DNA from: JACCWP01 sp963801045
GTDB lineage: Bacteria; Actinomycetota; Actinomycetes; Propionibacteriales; Nocardioidaceae
Direction of reading: 5' to 3'
DNA: 64,000 nucleotides
Assembly (NCBI GenBank): GCA_963801045.1
Contig: CAWDDC010000002.1
Coordinates: forward strand, 1-64,000
The notes under the pieces are model-generated. The model saw nothing but the letters and a program-made list of their open reading frames with translations, was not told the DNA's origin and ran no database searches. This document shows positions 17,269 through 26,446 of the stretch, piece after piece. Every line of letters starts with the position of its first letter. The stretch's first letter is position 1. The position numbers were made by a program, and so were the translations under genes.

Positions 17269-18222
17269 GTGACCGTGTGGCGCCAGCCCGGCGACGTGCC
17301 GCCCGACCTGGGGCGCACCGTCGTCACCATCGGCAACTTCGACGGAGTGCACCGCGGGCACCAGGCGATCCTCGACCGCGCCCGGCGCGTGGCCGACGAC
17401 CTCGGTGCGGACGTGCCCGTGGTCGTGGTGACCTTCGACCCGCACCCGATGGCCGTGCTCGCCCCTGACCGGGCGCCGGCCGCGCTGACGACCATCGACC
17501 AGCGGGTACGGCTGCTGGCCGAGCGTGGCGACGACCACGTGCTGGTGCTGCCCTTCAACCGGGAGATGGCGTCCTGGTCGCCGGAGGGGTTCGTGCAGCG
17601 GGTGCTGGTCGACGCGCTGCACGCGGCGGCCGTGGTCGTGGGGTCGAACTTCCGCTTCGGCCACCGCGCCAGCGGGAACGTCGACACCCTCCGCGAGCTC
17701 GGCGCCACCCACGGCTTCGCGGTGGACGCGGTCGGGCTGGTCGGGGGTGACCCGCCGTGGTCGTCGACGATCGTGCGCCAGGCGATCGCGCAGGGTGACG
17801 TCGCCGGGGCCGCCGAGGTGCTGGGGCGACCGCACACCGTCGAGGGCGTCGTCGTCGAGGGCGACCACCGCGGTCACGAGCTCGGCTACCCGACCGCCAA
17901 CGTCCCCACCACGGGGCTGGTCGCGGTCCCCAGCGACGGCGTCTACGCCGGGACGCTCCAGCGGCTCGACCAGCCGGGGGCGGCCCAGTGGCCGGCGGCG
18001 ATCAGCGTCGGCACCAACCCGACCTTCGACGGGGTGCAGCGCCGGGTGGAGTCGTACGTGCTCGACCGGGACGACCTCGAGCTGTACGACGTGCCGGTGC
18101 GGGTCGCGTTCCGGACCCACCTGCGCGGCCAGGTCCGCTTCGACGGCATCGACGCACTCGTGGCGCAGATGGCCGACGACGTCGACCGCACCCGGGTCGC
18201 GCTCGCCGACCTGGCGGGCTAG
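17269..18222 (+). CDS. ribF: Bifunctional riboflavin kinase/FAD synthetase
   Basis: RibF phosphorylates riboflavin to FMN and adenylates FMN to FAD. The N-terminal nucleotidyltransferase domain begins VVTIGNFDGVHRGHQ, followed by VTFDPHPM and SSTIVRQAIAQGDV. The C-terminal flavokinase domain has GDHRGHELGYPTANVP, with the T-A-N motif, and a VGTNPTFDG segment. GTG 17269 follows GGGGACT; 317 residues is normal. It is divergent from the calpain gene and followed after 2 bases by a membrane protein gene. In many actinobacteria ribF lies near truB and rpsO, consistent with this region. Confidence 0.96.
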   Translation: MTVWRQPGDVPPDLGRTVVTIGNFDGVHRGHQAILDRARRVADDLGADVPVVVVTFDPHPMAVLAPDRAPAALTTIDQRVRLLAERGDDHVLVLPFNREMASWSPEGFVQRVLVDALHAAAVVVGSNFRFGHRASGNVDTLRELGATHGFAVDAVGLVGGDPPWSSTIVRQAIAQGDVAGAAEVLGRPHTVEGVVVEGDHRGHELGYPTANVPTTGLVAVPSDGVYAGTLQRLDQPGAAQWPAAISVGTNPTFDGVQRRVESYVLDRDDLELYDVPVRVAFRTHLRGQVRFDGIDALVAQMADDVDRTRVALADLAG

Positions 18223-18224
18223 CC

Positions 18225-19242
18225 GTGGCCGGTTCCCCGATCGCCGACAGCGAGGCGTGGTTCCGCGCCCAGGGGCTGCCGTGGTTCGTGGCCGAGGACC
18301 GCGCGGAGGTGCGCTCCGCGCTGCGGCTCAGCCGGCTGGTGCCCTGGTCGGTGGTGGCAGTCGTGGTCGCTGTCGGGCTGGGGTTCGCCGCGGTGCCGCT
18401 GCTCGACGACGACTCCGACGGTTGGGTGGTCGCCGTCACGGCACTGGCGCTCGCCGTGGTCGGCTACGCGCTGTTCGCGCTGCAGCTGGTCACGGTGCTG
18501 CGCTGGGGGATCGGGTACACGTTCCGCTCGCTCGGGCTGCTGGTGCCGCTGGTGACCCGCGCGCTGCCGCTGCTGCTGCTGTTCATCACGTTCCTGTTCA
18601 TCAACGCTGAGGTGTGGCAGGTCGCCTCCGGCATGAGCCGCGGGACTGCTGTGGCTGAGCGTGTTGTTCTTCGGCGCGTTCGCGTCGTTGTTCCTGCTGG
18701 TGCGGCTGCCCGAGGAGGTCCGCGAGGTCGAGCGTGACGCGGCGGGGGAGCGGTTGGTCGCCTGCTGCGCCGGCACGCCCGTCGAAGGAGTGGCCGCCGA
18801 GGTGTCGGCCGAGCACCCGGAGGTGCGGCTGACCGCGATGCCGCGCGCCAACCTGGTGCTCGCGCTGCTGTTCGCCCAGGCGGTCCAGGTGCTGCTGCTG
18901 TCGGTGTCGGTCTACCTGTTCTTCCTGCTGTTCGGCTCGGTCACCATCAACGACGCGATCATCGAGTCGTGGGTGGGCGAGCCCCCGAACCCGCTGCCGT
19001 CGCTCGGCCACTACGTGCCGGTGAGCAACGAGCTGGTGCAGGTGTCGGCGTTCCTCGCCGCGTTCTCCGGGCTCTACTTCACCGTGTACGCGGTCAGCGA
19101 CCCGACGTACCGCGAGCAGTTCTTCACCCGGGTGGCCAGCGAGCTCGAGCGGGCCATCGGCGTGCACGTGGTCTACGAGACGTTGCGCCGTTCAGGGGGC
19201 GGCTCAGCCACCGAGCAGGCCGGCGACCAGCCGCTGCCCTGA
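18225..19242 (+). CDS. Multi-pass membrane protein of unknown function (frame-broken)
   Basis: An integral membrane protein of about 338 residues after correction. Hydrophobic helices occur at VVAVVVAVGLGFAAVPLL, VVAVTALALAVVGYALFAL, LPLLLLFITFLFI, VLFFGAFASLFLLV, LLLSVSVYLFFLLFGSV and a C-terminal segment (SAFLAAFSGLYFTVYAV). The frame changes near 18647, where one extra base separates SGMSRG from LLWLSVLFF; the span is one base over a multiple of three. The GTG start lies 2 bases after the ribF stop, so it is probably co-transcribed. No catalytic motif or named family was recognised. Its 3' end overlaps the convergent SGNH hydrolase gene by 39 bases. Confidence 0.7.
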
Positions 19243-20196
19243 CAGGGTGAGCGTGCCGTCGGGTCGAGGTGTCAGTGTCTCGGCAGAGGCCTTGCGCATC
19301 CGGGCCGTCGGCGGCTCGCCGCGCAGCGCCTCGTGCACTGTCGTCGCCGTCGCCACCATGCCGGCCTCGAACGGGTGGTACGCCAGCGCCGCCACCGGCC
19401 GGGTGGTCCGGCCGTTGACCCACGCGGCAGGGCCGGCGCAGACGTCGTGCCCCCGGGAGGCGGCGTAGGTGTCGACGTAGACCGCTCCCTCCTGCTGGGC
19501 CGCCCGGCGTACGGCCGCGTTGAGCGCGCGCTCGGTGCGGTCGAGGTAGCGCAGCTCCGCGGCGTCGAAAGGCAGCGCCGCGCAGGTGCCGCGCGCCGGC
19601 ACGATCTGCGGGTAACCGACGAGCGCAACCACCGCGTCGGGCGCGCGCTCCCCGATCGCCCGTACCGACGTGGCGAGCCGGGAGGTGGTTCGCCGCAGGG
19701 CGGCGGCGACGCCGTCGGGACGCTCGCCGGCGACCAGGGACCCGAACAGGTCGAAGTCGTTGCCGCCCATGCCGATCGTCACCAGGTCGGTGTCCGCGGT
19801 GACCGCGGCCAGCTGCGGTGGCTGCGCACTGCCGAACCCCTGCTGCGCCCGGGTGAGGTCGCGGGTGTCGGCACCGGAGCAGCTGACGTCGACGAACGAG
19901 TCCGGCTGCAACCACTCACCGAGCAGGGCCGGGTAGTTGCGGCTGGACCGCAGGCAGCTGGTGGGTTGGCCGTAGACCCAGGGGATCAGCGGCCCGGCGG
20001 TGTACGAGTCGCCCAGCGCCACGTAGCGACCCACCGCGCCGGTCAACGGCGGCTCGGAGGTGCTCGGAGCCGTCGGTGCCGGCTCGGACGACGGCTGCTC
20101 GTCGGAGCGCATCACCACCAGCGCGGCGGCCACCACCGCGACGACCAGCAGCAGCGCGAGCAGCCCGGCCAGCGCGATCAGCAGCCGTGCACGCAC
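19204..20196 (-). CDS. Exported SGNH/GDSL-type hydrolase
   Basis: A 330-residue enzyme with an N-terminal transmembrane anchor (LLIALAGLLALLLVVAVVAAALVV), a Ser/Pro/Thr linker, then an SGNH hydrolase domain. Block I has ALGDSYTAGP with the nucleophilic Ser. Oxyanion-hole elements are present, including GMGGNDFDLF with the Asn, and the C-terminal HP in AYHPFEAGM supplies the His. Cys pairs (SCLRSS, VSCSGADT, GTCAAL, HDVCAG) suggest disulfides in an extracytoplasmic enzyme. GTG 20196 has GAGAGGA upstream. The family includes secreted lipases/esterases and cell-wall acyl esterases; the substrate is not decidable here. Confidence 0.9.
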   Translation of the reverse strand: MRARLLIALAGLLALLLVVAVVAAALVVMRSDEQPSSEPAPTAPSTSEPPLTGAVGRYVALGDSYTAGPLIPWVYGQPTSCLRSSRNYPALLGEWLQPDSFVDVSCSGADTRDLTRAQQGFGSAQPPQLAAVTADTDLVTIGMGGNDFDLFGSLVAGERPDGVAAALRRTTSRLATSVRAIGERAPDAVVALVGYPQIVPARGTCAALPFDAAELRYLDRTERALNAAVRRAAQQEGAVYVDTYAASRGHDVCAGPAAWVNGRTTRPVAALAYHPFEAGMVATATTVHEALRGEPPTARMRKASAETLTPRPDGTLTLSGQRLVAGLLGG

Positions 20197-20256
20197 GCAG
20201 GTCCTCTCGTCGGTGGTCGGGCGCTGTCGAGCGTACGGGCGGGGGAGACTGGCGGT

Positions 20257-20910
20257 GTGCACCCGCTGGCTCAGCTGCTCTCCGCGGCAGCGGACGGCCT
20301 GTTCCCACCGGCTGACGGGTCCTGGCGGCGGATGCCGCCCTGGCGACCCGGCATAGGCGCCGTGGTGGCGCTGACCGGCACCGCCGTGGTGGTCGACGAC
20401 GGTCCGGTGCCGGACGCGCGGCTGAGCGAGCTCGGGGCCGACGGCTTCGGCGGCGCCCACCACCCGCGAGTCATCGTCGCGCTGGCCGGCCCGACCGGCT
20501 GGGTCGACAGCCTCGACCTCGTGCTCGCCACCAGGGGACGCGCCGACCCCACCACCCGGCCCGCCCTCGTGCCCCGTCCGGATCTTGCCGAGCACCCACG
20601 GGTGCGGTTCGCCCGCGCACTCCGTACCGACGTCGCGGTCTGGGGCGACCCCGACCCCGCCTCGCTCACCGTGGCCACGGTGTCGACCGGGCTGGCCGGG
20701 GTCCCCGAGGTGAACATGGAGCTCGATCCGTCCCGCCGCGGCAGGGGAGCCGGCGCCCGGCTCGTCGCGGACGTCCTCGACCTCGTGCCCGCCGGTCGCC
20801 TCGTCGTCGCCGCGGTGGCACCGGGCAACGTCGCGAGCCTGCGCGCGCTGCTCGACGCCGGGTTCGGCCCCATCGCCTCGATCCAGCTGTTCCGCCCGGC
20901 CGGCGGATAG
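20257..20910 (+). CDS. GNAT-family acetyltransferase
   Basis: A 217-residue protein whose C-terminal half has the GNAT acetyl-CoA binding signature: VNMELDPSRRGRGAGARLVADVL (Q/R-x-x-G-x-G/A loop), then VAPGNVASLRALLDAGFGPIAS. The N-terminal part is unusual for a minimal GNAT. GTG 20257 is supported by GGGGGAG upstream and a GAGACT box 6 bases before it. The gene is divergent from the SGNH hydrolase. Substrate unknown. The TAG stop overlaps the -10 box used for the next gene. Confidence 0.75.
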   Translation: MHPLAQLLSAAADGLFPPADGSWRRMPPWRPGIGAVVALTGTAVVVDDGPVPDARLSELGADGFGGAHHPRVIVALAGPTGWVDSLDLVLATRGRADPTTRPALVPRPDLAEHPRVRFARALRTDVAVWGDPDPASLTVATVSTGLAGVPEVNMELDPSRRGRGAGARLVADVLDLVPAGRLVVAAVAPGNVASLRALLDAGFGPIASIQLFRPAGG

Positions 20911-20919
20911 CCTGCAGAC

Positions 20920-21816
20920 GTGCAGACAACGGGCGGACGGCCAGGGCGGACTCGCGGGGCACGGCTGCGGACGGCCGTCGGGTGCCTCGTCCTCGCGCTT
21001 CCCGCTGCGCTCGTCGCCGCCGCACCCGGTCCTGCCGCGTCCGCTGAGCCGCCGAGCGGTCCGGACCACGCGGGACACCAGGCGCTCGCCGCCGTGCCGC
21101 GTGCCTACGGGCTCACCGTGACGGGCAAGCTGGTCCGCTTCCGGGTCAACGACCCCGCGGCGGTCACCCTCATCGGCACGGTGGGCGACCTGGGCCGCGA
21201 CGACGAGCTGGTCGGGATCGACATCCGGCCCGCGGGGCGCGCCCTCTACGCCGTCGGTGACCAGGCAGGCGTCTTCACCGTGGACAAGGCGACGGCCGAG
21301 GCCACCGCCGTCGGCCGGATCGACGCCGTCCTGTCCGGCCTGCACTTCGGTGTCGACGTCGACCCGGTGCAGGACGAGCTCCGGGTGGTCTCCCTCGCGG
21401 GGCAGAACCTCTCGTACGACCCCGTCTCGGACACGACCACCCTCGACCACTTCCTGACCTACCCGCCGAGCACGGGCGCGGCGCACGGGTCGGTCGGGCT
21501 GGCCTACACCAACAGCGACGTGCTGGGCAGCACCGGCACGAAGCCGTACACGGTCGACGTCCAGCGCGACCAGCTGGCCCGCCTGACTCACGAGGGCAAC
21601 GGGACGCTCACGCGCGTCGGTGCGCTCGGCGTCGACGCCATCGGGGAGGCCGGCTTCGACGTGGTCAACTCGCTGCGCGGCTACGCCGTGCTGCGCACCG
21701 CGGCCGGCACCGGGCTCTACACGGTCAACCTGCGTACGGGCGCCGCCACGCTGGTGGGGGCGTTCCCGGCCACCATGAAGGTCGTCGACCTCGCCGTCCC
21801 GATGCCGGCCCCGTGA
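20920..21816 (+). CDS. Secreted DUF4394 family protein
   Basis: A 298-residue protein with a signal peptide (VGCLVLALPAALVAAAPGPAASA). It has the features of DUF4394: opening YGLTVTGKLVRFRVNDPAAVTLIGTV, the DELVGIDIRPAGRALYAVGDQ segment, and repeats of the same beta-propeller style (RTAAGTGLYTVNLRTGAATLVG). Such proteins are secreted and of unknown function. GTG 20920 follows a TAGCCT box by 6 bases, so leaderless expression is likely. The protein is unbroken and ends 163 bases before rpsO. Confidence 0.85.
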   Translation: MQTTGGRPGRTRGARLRTAVGCLVLALPAALVAAAPGPAASAEPPSGPDHAGHQALAAVPRAYGLTVTGKLVRFRVNDPAAVTLIGTVGDLGRDDELVGIDIRPAGRALYAVGDQAGVFTVDKATAEATAVGRIDAVLSGLHFGVDVDPVQDELRVVSLAGQNLSYDPVSDTTTLDHFLTYPPSTGAAHGSVGLAYTNSDVLGSTGTKPYTVDVQRDQLARLTHEGNGTLTRVGALGVDAIGEAGFDVVNSLRGYAVLRTAAGTGLYTVNLRTGAATLVGAFPATMKVVDLAVPMPAP

Positions 21817-21978
21817 CCTCGGGACCGCTCGCAGAGCGCGGTGACGGCGAGCGCGGATTAGGGGCGCCGAGTCGCGCGCTGGTAGCCTGACAGGTGCCGT
21901 CTGACGGCCGCGGAGCCAGAGAGCCCGGGTGGACATGCCCCGGCGCGCCGCGCAGCGTAGCCCCCGAGAGGAGATCAA

Positions 21979-22248
21979 GTGCCAACCGACGTTGCCACGA
22001 AGCAGAAGATCATCAGTGAGTACGCGACGAACGACGGAGACACCGGGTCTCCCGAGGTCCAGGTCGCGCTGCTGACGCACCGCATCGCCCACCTGACCGA
22101 GCACCTCAAGGAGCACAAGCACGACCACCACAGCCGTCGTGGTCTGCTGCTGCTCGTCGGTCAGCGCCGCCGACTGCTGAACTACCTGCAGAAGAACGAC
22201 ATCGCGCGTTACCGCAGCCTGATCGAAAGGCTCGGCCTGCGCCGTTGA
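21979..22248 (+). CDS. rpsO: 30S ribosomal protein S15
   Basis: S15 is a primary 16S rRNA binding protein (89 residues). The sequence TGSPEVQVALLTHRIAHLTEHLKEH and HHSRRGLLLLVGQRRRLLNYL is diagnostic. GTG 21979 follows a GAGAGGAGAT ribosome binding site. A TAGCCT box at 21893-21898, about 80 bases upstream, is a promoter candidate. A hairpin just after the stop separates it from pnp, its usual neighbour. Confidence 0.98.
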   Translation: MPTDVATKQKIISEYATNDGDTGSPEVQVALLTHRIAHLTEHLKEHKHDHHSRRGLLLLVGQRRRLLNYLQKNDIARYRSLIERLGLRR

Positions 22249-22259
22249 GACGCCGCGGA

Positions 22260-22290
22260 GCGGTCCTCCACCCCGGAGGGCCGCTTCTTC
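22260..22290 (+). terminator. Hairpin with T-rich tail between rpsO and pnp
   Basis: gcggtcctcc (22260-22269) pairs with ggagggccgc (22275-22284, one G-U) around an acccc loop and is followed by ttcttc. This looks like an intrinsic terminator or attenuator placed 11 bases after the rpsO stop. The 200-base leader that follows, up to pnp, is GC-rich and contains no gene. Confidence 0.6.
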
Positions 22291-22493
22291 AGCGTTCGCC
22301 ACACAACTGAACAATCCGACACAGATCGGAGCTGGGCCGCCCGGCAGCAGTCCTGGCGCCCGGTCCTCGGTAGTGGCCACCGGGTCGCCCCTCATCGCAG
22401 GGAGCGCCCCGCGGGCCTCGATCGAAGACCGGCGCCCTCCGCCGCGGCCGTAACGGGCCCTGCTCCGGCATGACATGCGAGAGGGGACCCTTC

Positions 22494-24730
22494 GTGGAAG
22501 GACCCGAACTGACCATCGCCGAGACCGTCCTGGACAACGGACGACACGGCACCCGCACCATCCGCTTCGAGACCGGCCGCCTGGCCCGCCAGGCCGGCGG
22601 CGCCGTGACCGCCTACCTCGACGGCGACACCACCGTGCTGTCGACCACCACGGCCGGCAAGCACCCCAAGGAGCACTTCGACTTCTTCCCGCTCACCGTC
22701 GACGTCGAGGAGCGGATGTACGCCGCCGGGCGCATCCCCGGCTCGTTCTTCCGCCGCGAGGGACGCCCGAGCGAGGACGCGATCCTCACCTGCCGGCTGA
22801 TCGACCGCCCGCTGCGCCCCAGCTTCGTCAAGGGGCTGCGCAACGAGGTCCAGGTCGTCATCACGGTGCTGTCGCTCAACCCCGACAACCCCTACGACGT
22901 GCTCGCGATCAACGCCGCGTCCGCGTCGACGCAGATCTCCGGGCTGCCGTTCTCCGGCCCGATCGGCGGCGTCCGGATGGCGCTCGTCGACGGTGACTGG
23001 GTGGCGTTCCCGAGCCACAGCCAGTCCGCCGACTCCGTCTTCGACATGGTCGTCGCCGGCCGCGTCGTCGACAGTGGTGACAGAATGACGTCGCGATCAT
23101 GATGGTCGAGGCCGAGTCGACCGAGCAGACCTGGGAGCTGGTCCGCGGTGGGCGTCAGGCGCCGACCGAGGAGATCGTGGCCGAGGGCCTCGAGGCCGCC
23201 AAGTCGTTCATCAAGCAGCTCTGCGAGGCGCAGCGCCAGCTGGCCGCCGAGGCCGCCAAGCCGGTCGCCGACTTCCCGACGTTCCCCGACTACGGCGACG
23301 ACGTCTACGCCGCGGTCGAGTCCGCGGTCACCAGCAACCTCGAGCAGGCGCTGACGATCGCCGACAAGGCCGACCGCGAGACCCGGCAGTCGGAGATCAA
23401 GGCCGAGGTCGTCGACCAGCTCGCCGAGCAGTTCGAGGGCCGCGACAAGGAGATCGGCGCCGCCGTACGCGCCATCACCAAGAAGCTCGTGCGCCAGCGG
23501 GTGCTCCGCGACCAGGTGCGCATCGACGGCCGCGGGCTCACCGACATCCGGACGCTGTCCGCCGAGGTCGGCATCCTGCCGCGCGTGCACGGCTCGGCGC
23601 TGTTCGAGCGCGGCGAGACCCAGATCATGGGCGTCACCACGCTGAACATGCTGGGCCTCGAGCAGAAGCTCGACACCCTGTCGCCCGAGCGCACCCGGCG
23701 CTACATGCACAACTACAACTTCCCGCCCTACTCGACCGGTGAGACCGGCCGGGTGGGTTCGCCCAAGCGCCGCGAGGTCGGCCACGGGGCGCTGGCCGGA
23801 CGCGCACTGCTGCCCGTCCTGCCGACGCGCGAGGAGTTCCCGTACGCGATCCGGCAGGTCTCGGAGGCGCTGAGCTCCAACGGCTCCACGTCGATGGGCT
23901 CGGTCTGCGCCTCCACCATGGGTCTGCTCAACGCCGGTGTGCCGCTGCGCGCCCCGGTCGCGGGCATCGCCATGGGACTCATCACCGACGAGGTCGACGG
24001 CGAGACGCGCTACGTCACGCTGACCGACATCCTCGGTGCCGAGGACGCCTTCGGCGACATGGACTTCAAGGTCGCCGGCACCCGCGAGTTCGTCACCGCC
24101 CTGCAGCTCGACACCAAGCTCGACGGCATCCCCGCGAGCGTGCTCGACGGTGCCCTGCAGCAGGCGCGGGACGCGCGGATGACGATCCTCGACGTGATGA
24201 GCGAGGCCATCGACGAGCCCGACGAGATGAGCCCCTACGCGCCGCGGATCATCACCCTCAAGGTCCCGGTGGACAAGATCGGCGAGGTGATCGGGCCCAA
24301 GGGCAAGGTCATCAACCAGATCCAGGACGACACCGGCGCCCAGATCTCGATCGAGGACGACGGCACCATCTACGTCGGCGCCGAGAACGGCGACGCCGCC
24401 GAGGCCGCGCGGGCGGCGATCAACGCGATCGCCAACCCGACGATGCCCGAGGTCGGCGAGCGCTACCTCGGCACCGTGGTGAAGACGACGAACTTCGGTG
24501 CGTTCGTCTCGCTGGTGCCCGGCCGCGACGGCCTGCTGCACATCTCCAAGCTGCGGGCCCTGGCCGGCGGCAAGCGGGTCGAGGCGGTCGAGGACGTCGT
24601 CTCGGTGGGCCAGAAGGTCCAGGTCGAGATCGCCGAGATCGACGACCGCGGCAAGCTGTCGCTGCGGCCGGTCGTCGAGGAGGACGAGGGCGAGTCCGAG
24701 AAGGTCTCCGAGGAGGCCGGGGCCCGTTGA
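22494..24730 (+). CDS. pnp: Polyribonucleotide nucleotidyltransferase (frame-broken)
   Basis: PNPase degrades RNA 3'-5' by phosphorolysis. GTG 22494 (VEGPELTIAETVLDNG) follows GAGAGGGGA. The first RNase PH domain (DGDTTVLSTTTAGK, AAGRIPGSFFRREGRPSE), the second (VHGSALFERGETQIMG, SNGSTSMGSVCASTMGL), KH (GEVIGPKGKVINQIQDDTGA) and S1 (YLGTVVKTTNFGAFVSLVPGRDG) are all intact. One frame break near 23082 looks like a missing C, since restoring it gives GDQNDVAIMMVEAE; the span is one base short of a codon multiple. About 745 residues is normal. The stop overlaps the M16 peptidase start. Confidence 0.96.
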
Positions 24731-26073
24731 GGGTCCGGCTGACTCCGGACCAGCGCCCCGGCAGCACCCGCACGCTGCTCCCGCCCGACGAGGGCGGTCT
24801 GGTACGCCGGACCGTCCTCCCGGGCGGGCTGCGGGTGATCACCGAGCAGATGCCCGGGGTGCGCTCCGCGAGCATCGGGATCTGGGTCGGAGTCGGCTCC
24901 CGCGACGAGACCGAGCCGCTGGCCGGTGCGTCGCACTTCCTCGAGCACGTGCTGTTCAAGGGCACCCGGACCCGGTCGCCGCTGGACATCTCGGCGCCGA
25001 TCGAGGCCGTCGGCGGTGAGCTCAACGCCTTCACCGGCAAGGAGTACACCTGCTACCACGCCCGGGTCCTCGACGCCGACCTGCCGCTGGCCATCGACAC
25101 CCTCGCCGACATGGTGACGTCGTCGGTGGTCTCGCGGGCCGACGTGGAGTCCGAGCGCGCGGTCATCCTCGAGGAGATCGCGATGAACGACGACGACCCC
25201 GACGACGTCGTGCACAACCTCATCGCCAGCCGGATGTGGGCCTCGTCCTCGCTCGGCCGCCCGGTGAGCGGCACGGTCGAGTCGGTCGAGGGTCTGACCC
25301 GGTCCCAGGTGGCGGGGTTCTACCGCCGCCGCTACCGGCCGGAGTCGATGGTGGTCGCGGTCGCGGGCAACGTCGAGCACCGTGCGGTGGTCCGCCGGCT
25401 GCGGGCCGCGTTCGGCGCCAGCGGGTTCCTGGACGACTCGACCGTACGCGCGCGACCGGCCCGCAGGGCGGCGCCGGCAGCGGGCTACGGCACGGGTGCC
25501 GGGCTGGTCAGCCGGCCGATCGAGCAGGCCAACGTCGTGCTCGGGCTGCCCGGGCTGCGCCGCGGTGACGACCGGCGGTTCATCGCCGGCGTGCTCAACT
25601 CGGCGCTCGGCGGCGGCATGAGCTCGCGGCTGTTCCAGGAGGTGCGCGAGAAGCGCGGCCTGGTCTACTCGGTCTACTCGTTCGCCGCCTACTACGCCGA
25701 CAGCGGCATGGTCGGCGTCTACGCCGGCTGCGCGCCCGGCAAGGTCGACGAGGTGCTCGGGGTGTGCCGCGAGCAGCTGGTCGACGTGGCCACGAACGGC
25801 CTGACCGACGAGGAGTTCCGGCGCGGTCGCGGTCAGCTGCGCGGCGGCATGGTGCTCGGCATGGAGGACTCCGGGTCCCGGATGGCGCGGATCGGCAAGG
25901 CCGACCTCGTGCACGGCGAGCTGCTCAGCCTCGACGAGGTGCTCGCCCGCATCGACGCGGTGACGCTCGACGACGTACGCGCGCTCGCGACCGACCTGCT
26001 CGGCGCCACCCCCGCCCTCGCGGTGGTCGGCCCGTTCGACGACGCCGACCGCTTCACCGCCGCCGTCGCCTGA
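24727..26073 (+). CDS. M16-family zinc metallopeptidase
   Basis: A 448-residue pitrilysin-type peptidase, the usual partner downstream of pnp in actinobacteria. The inverted zinc motif HFLEHVLFKG (HxxEH) is present, with the downstream Glu in SERAVILEEI and the C-terminal R/Y pair region (VREKRGLVYSVYSF). The TTG at 24727 overlaps the pnp TGA and gives the conserved N-terminus RTVLPGGLRVITEQMPGVRSASIGIWVGVGS after about 30 residues; an internal GTG is possible. It is predicted to act on peptides in the cytoplasm. A large inverted repeat follows. Confidence 0.92.
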   Translation: MRVRLTPDQRPGSTRTLLPPDEGGLVRRTVLPGGLRVITEQMPGVRSASIGIWVGVGSRDETEPLAGASHFLEHVLFKGTRTRSPLDISAPIEAVGGELNAFTGKEYTCYHARVLDADLPLAIDTLADMVTSSVVSRADVESERAVILEEIAMNDDDPDDVVHNLIASRMWASSSLGRPVSGTVESVEGLTRSQVAGFYRRRYRPESMVVAVAGNVEHRAVVRRLRAAFGASGFLDDSTVRARPARRAAPAAGYGTGAGLVSRPIEQANVVLGLPGLRRGDDRRFIAGVLNSALGGGMSSRLFQEVREKRGLVYSVYSFAAYYADSGMVGVYAGCAPGKVDEVLGVCREQLVDVATNGLTDEEFRRGRGQLRGGMVLGMEDSGSRMARIGKADLVHGELLSLDEVLARIDAVTLDDVRALATDLLGATPALAVVGPFDDADRFTAAVA

Positions 26074-26143
26074 CCCCACCCCTCACCCGATCATCCGCGC
26101 ACTACGCCCGGGCGTACTCGCGCGGATGATCGGGTGGGGGGTC
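26072..26143. terminator. Nested inverted repeat between convergent genes
   Basis: A perfect 15-bp stem, cccgatcatccgcgc (26086-26100) with gcgcggatgatcggg (26120-26134), encloses a loop holding a second 12-bp palindrome (acgcccgggcgt, 26104-26115). Outer arms gaccccaccc and gggtgggggg-tc extend the pairing imperfectly. It sits exactly between the converging M16 peptidase and azlD genes and probably terminates both. Confidence 0.7.
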
Positions 26144-26167
26144 AGAGCAGGCGGACGAGGGCGGCGC

Positions 26168-26446
26168 TCACGCCGCGACGACGACCACCACCAGGAACGG
26201 CGCGCGCAGCAGCAGCGCGACGACGCCCGCCGCGAGGCCGACCACGCGCGCGTCGACGACCAGCTCGGTGCCGGTGGCGAACACCTGCACCGCCACCAGC
26301 GCGGCCAGCAGCGCGACCGGGACCAGGTCGGCGACCCGCGCCACGGTCGGGTGGTCGAGCACCCGCTCGGGCAGCGACAGGCCGAGCAGCTTGAGCAGGT
26401 AGCACCCGGCGGCGGTGACCAGCACGGCCGCCCACAGCCCGGTCAT
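26168..26446 (-). CDS. azlD: AzlD-type branched-chain amino acid export subunit
   Basis: A 92-residue membrane protein with three to four hydrophobic segments (LWAAVLVTAAGCYLLKLLG, VPVALLAALVAVQVFAT, VVGLAAGVVALLL, FLVVVVVAA). The conserved opening, with GCYLLKLLGLSLPERVL and the VADLVPVALLAAL block, is typical of AzlD, the small subunit of the AzlCD exporter. Its ATG overlaps the azlC stop (ATGA). Substrates reported for the family are branched-chain amino acids and analogues. Confidence 0.85.
   Translation of the reverse strand: MTGLWAAVLVTAAGCYLLKLLGLSLPERVLDHPTVARVADLVPVALLAALVAVQVFATGTELVVDARVVGLAAGVVALLLRAPFLVVVVVAA

Noticed and set aside
21817..21978. Possible riboswitch or RNA gene upstream of rpsO
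   Set aside because: GC-rich leader with a promoter-like TAGCCT but no recognisable conserved RNA core.
22494..24730. pnp as a pseudogene
   Set aside because: A single missing base restores perfect family sequence; all domains are conserved and the gene is normally required.
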